Shown here one piece after another: positions 62,596 to 64,000 of a DNA stretch of 64,000 nt; position 1 is the stretch's first letter; every line of letters starts with the position of its first letter. The stretch is taken from the NCBI RefSeq assembly GCF_014201115.1, contig NZ_JACHDO010000001.1:124001-188000 (forward strand), in the 5' to 3' direction. A program made the translations under genes and the position numbers. The notes below the pieces were generated by a model. The model did no database searches and was not told the DNA's origin. It worked only from the letters and a program-made list of their open reading frames with translations. The DNA is from Nocardiopsis metallicus (GTDB taxonomy: Bacteria; Actinomycetota; Actinomycetes; Streptosporangiales; Streptosporangiaceae).

Positions 62596-64000
62596 GTGAG
62601 CCAGAGTCGTACCTACCAAGTGCGGACCTACGGCTGCCAGATGAACGTCCACGACTCCGAGCGCCTCTCCGGTCTGCTGGAGGACGCTGGGTACGCTCGC
62701 GCAGCTGAGGACACCGCCGCAGACATCGTCGTCTTCAACACCTGTGCGGTCCGGGAGAACGCGGACAACCGCCTCTACGGCAACCTCGGGCACCTGCGTC
62801 CGGTCAAGGACGCCAACCCCGGCATGCAGATCGCCGTGGGCGGCTGCCTCGCCCAGAAGGACCGCGGCGAGATCGTGCGCCGGGCCCCCTGGGTGGACGT
62901 GGTGTTCGGCACCCACAACATCGGTTCCCTGCCGACCCTGCTGGAGCGCGCCCGCGTCCAGCGCGAGGCGCAGGTCGAGATCGCCGAGGCGCTGGAGCAC
63001 TTCCCGTCCACGCTGCCCAGCCGCCGCGAGTCCGCCTACGCCGCGTGGGTGTCGATCTCGGTCGGCTGCAACAACACCTGCACCTTCTGCATCGTGCCCG
63101 CCCTGCGCGGCAAGGAGAAGGACCGGCGCCCCGGCGACGTGCTCGCCGAGGTGCGCGCCCTGGTCGAGGAGGGTGTCACCGAGGTGACGCTGCTCGGCCA
63201 GAACGTCAACGCCTACGGCAGCGAGTTCGGCGACCGCCAGGCCTTCTCCAAGCTGTTGCGCGCCTGCGGTGAGATCGAGGGGCTGGAGCGGGTCCGCTTC
63301 ACCTCCCCGCACCCGCGCGACTTCACCGACGACGTCATCGAGGCCATGGCCCAGACGCCCAACGTGATGCCGCAGCTGCACATGCCGCTGCAGTCGGGTT
63401 CCAGCAAGGTCCTCAAGGACATGCGCCGTTCCTACCGTCAGGAGCGCTTCCTCGGCATCGTGGAGAAGGTGCGCGCGGCCATGCCGCAGGCGGCCATCAC
63501 CACCGACATCATCGTGGGCTTCCCCGGCGAGACCGAGGAGGACTTCGAGCAGACCCTGCACGTGGTCCGCGAGTCCCGGTTCGCGATGGCGTTCACCTTC
63601 CAGTACTCCAAGCGCCCCGGCACCCCGGCCGCCACCATGGACGACCAGGTGCCGCCGGAGGTCGTCAAGGAGCGCTACCAGCGGCTGGTCGCCCTCCAGG
63701 ACCAGATCTCCTGGGAGGAGAACCAGAAGCTGATCGGCCGCGAGGTCGAGCTGATGGTCTCCGAGGGCGAGGGCAAGAAGGACGGCGAGCACCGCCGCCT
63801 GTCCGGCCGCGCCCCCGACAACCGCCTGGTGCACTTCGCGGTGGGCGACTCCGAGGAGCCGCGTCCGGGCGACATGGTCACCGTCGAGGTCACCTACGCC
63901 GCCCCGCACCACCTGGTCGCCGACTCCGGGATCCGGAACCTGCGCCGCACCCGTGCCGGTGACGCCTGGGACGCCCGTCAGGGCAAGCCGGTCCAGGTGA
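62596..64000 (+). CDS. miaB: tRNA-2-methylthio-N6-dimethylallyladenosine synthase MiaB (3' end outside window)
   Basis: MiaB adds a methylthio group to the isopentenyl-adenosine at position 37 of tRNAs. The 468 residues in view carry the UPF0004 domain ([30 protein letters not shown]), the radical-SAM motif Cys158-x3-Cys162-x2-Cys165 in [37 protein letters not shown] and a TRAM domain. No stop appears before the window end. GTG 62596 was chosen since [12 protein letters not shown] follows as in homologs; GGAACG is a weak ribosome site. It lies in the conserved position downstream of recA-recX, though here with the TRAP operon in between. Confidence 0.95.
   Translation, partial: MSQSRTYQVRTYGCQMNVHDSERLSGLLEDAGYARAAEDTAADIVVFNTCAVRENADNRLYGNLGHLRPVKDANPGMQIAVGGCLAQKDRGEIVRRAPWVDVVFGTHNIGSLPTLLERARVQREAQVEIAEALEHFPSTLPSRRESAYAAWVSISVGCNNTCTFCIVPALRGKEKDRRPGDVLAEVRALVEEGVTEVTLLGQNVNAYGSEFGDRQAFSKLLRACGEIEGLERVRFTSPHPRDFTDDVIEAMAQTPNVMPQLHMPLQSGSSKVLKDMRRSYRQERFLGIVEKVRAAMPQAAITTDIIVGFPGETEEDFEQTLHVVRESRFAMAFTFQYSKRPGTPAATMDDQVPPEVVKERYQRLVALQDQISWEENQKLIGREVELMVSEGEGKKDGEHRRLSGRAPDNRLVHFAVGDSEEPRPGDMVTVEVTYAAPHHLVADSGIRNLRRTRAGDAWDARQGKPVQV

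Overview
The window is one contiguous stretch of a very GC-rich actinomycete chromosome. The evidence is strong third-position G/C bias, frequent GTG and TTG starts, an ergothioneine operon, ClgR, a DUF3046-recA-recX block and menaquinone synthesis. The gene order dapB ... dapA-rnj-ftsK-(HTH)-rimO-pgsA-cinA-clgR ... lhr-DUF3046-recA-recX ... miaB matches the conserved core of Streptomyces and related orders. Gene content would fit a Nocardiopsis-like member of the Streptosporangiales, but the sequence alone does not fix the genus. No rRNA, tRNA, CRISPR array, insertion sequence or prophage was seen. The only mobile element is an intein in recA.

Layout. 1-7.5 kb: the end of an LLM-class oxidoreductase, a DUF3558 lipoprotein, a small membrane protein, sbcC-sbcD, an O-methyltransferase, a 56-bp perfect palindrome and a YdjM-type membrane protein. 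7.6-13.8 kb: a five-gene oligopeptide-type ABC importer with a clear promoter and four successive 4-nt gene overlaps; its binding protein is membrane-anchored at the C terminus. 13.9-19.5 kb: arylamine N-acetyltransferase and the ergothioneine operon egtABCD. 19.6-26.2 kb: a VIT-family transporter, dapB, then six genes that separate dapB from dapA (methyltransferase, Nudix, Ser/Thr kinase, menA, GNAT, holin-like).

26.2-36.8 kb: a structured leader, dapA-rnj, ftsK, a RodZ-like HTH membrane protein, rimO-pgsA-cinA(pncC) and clgR. 36.9-44 kb: a cysteine-free Rrf2 regulator, then a sugar-uptake locus (GH3 glycosidase, two permeases, lipoprotein binding protein) divergent from a ROK repressor with a clear palindromic operator. 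It resembles the CsnR/chitosan-oligosaccharide locus of Streptomyces. 44-51 kb: a second Ser/Thr kinase, a GNAT protein and the large helicase Lhr, all on the minus strand.

51.2-54.4 kb: DUF3046, recA interrupted by a full-length homing-endonuclease intein at the RecA-b site, and recX. The recA promoter region carries both a LexA box and a RecA-NDp/PafBC-like element. 54.5-62.5 kb: a translationally coupled nucleotidyltransferase and S9 peptidase pair, divergent from a TAXI-type TRAP transporter operon (binding protein, DUF1850, fused permease). The window ends inside miaB.

The genes most likely to work as units are SbcCD (end processing), the peptide ABC importer, EgtABCD (ergothioneine), DapA-RNase J, RimO-PgsA-CinA, the csn-like sugar operon, RecA-RecX and the TRAP transporter. 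No clearly new system is proven. The best leads are the membrane-tethered peptide-binding protein, the csn-like locus with a degenerate ROK sensor, the RecA-b intein, the TRAP transporter in the recX-miaB slot, and the long loopless palindromes.
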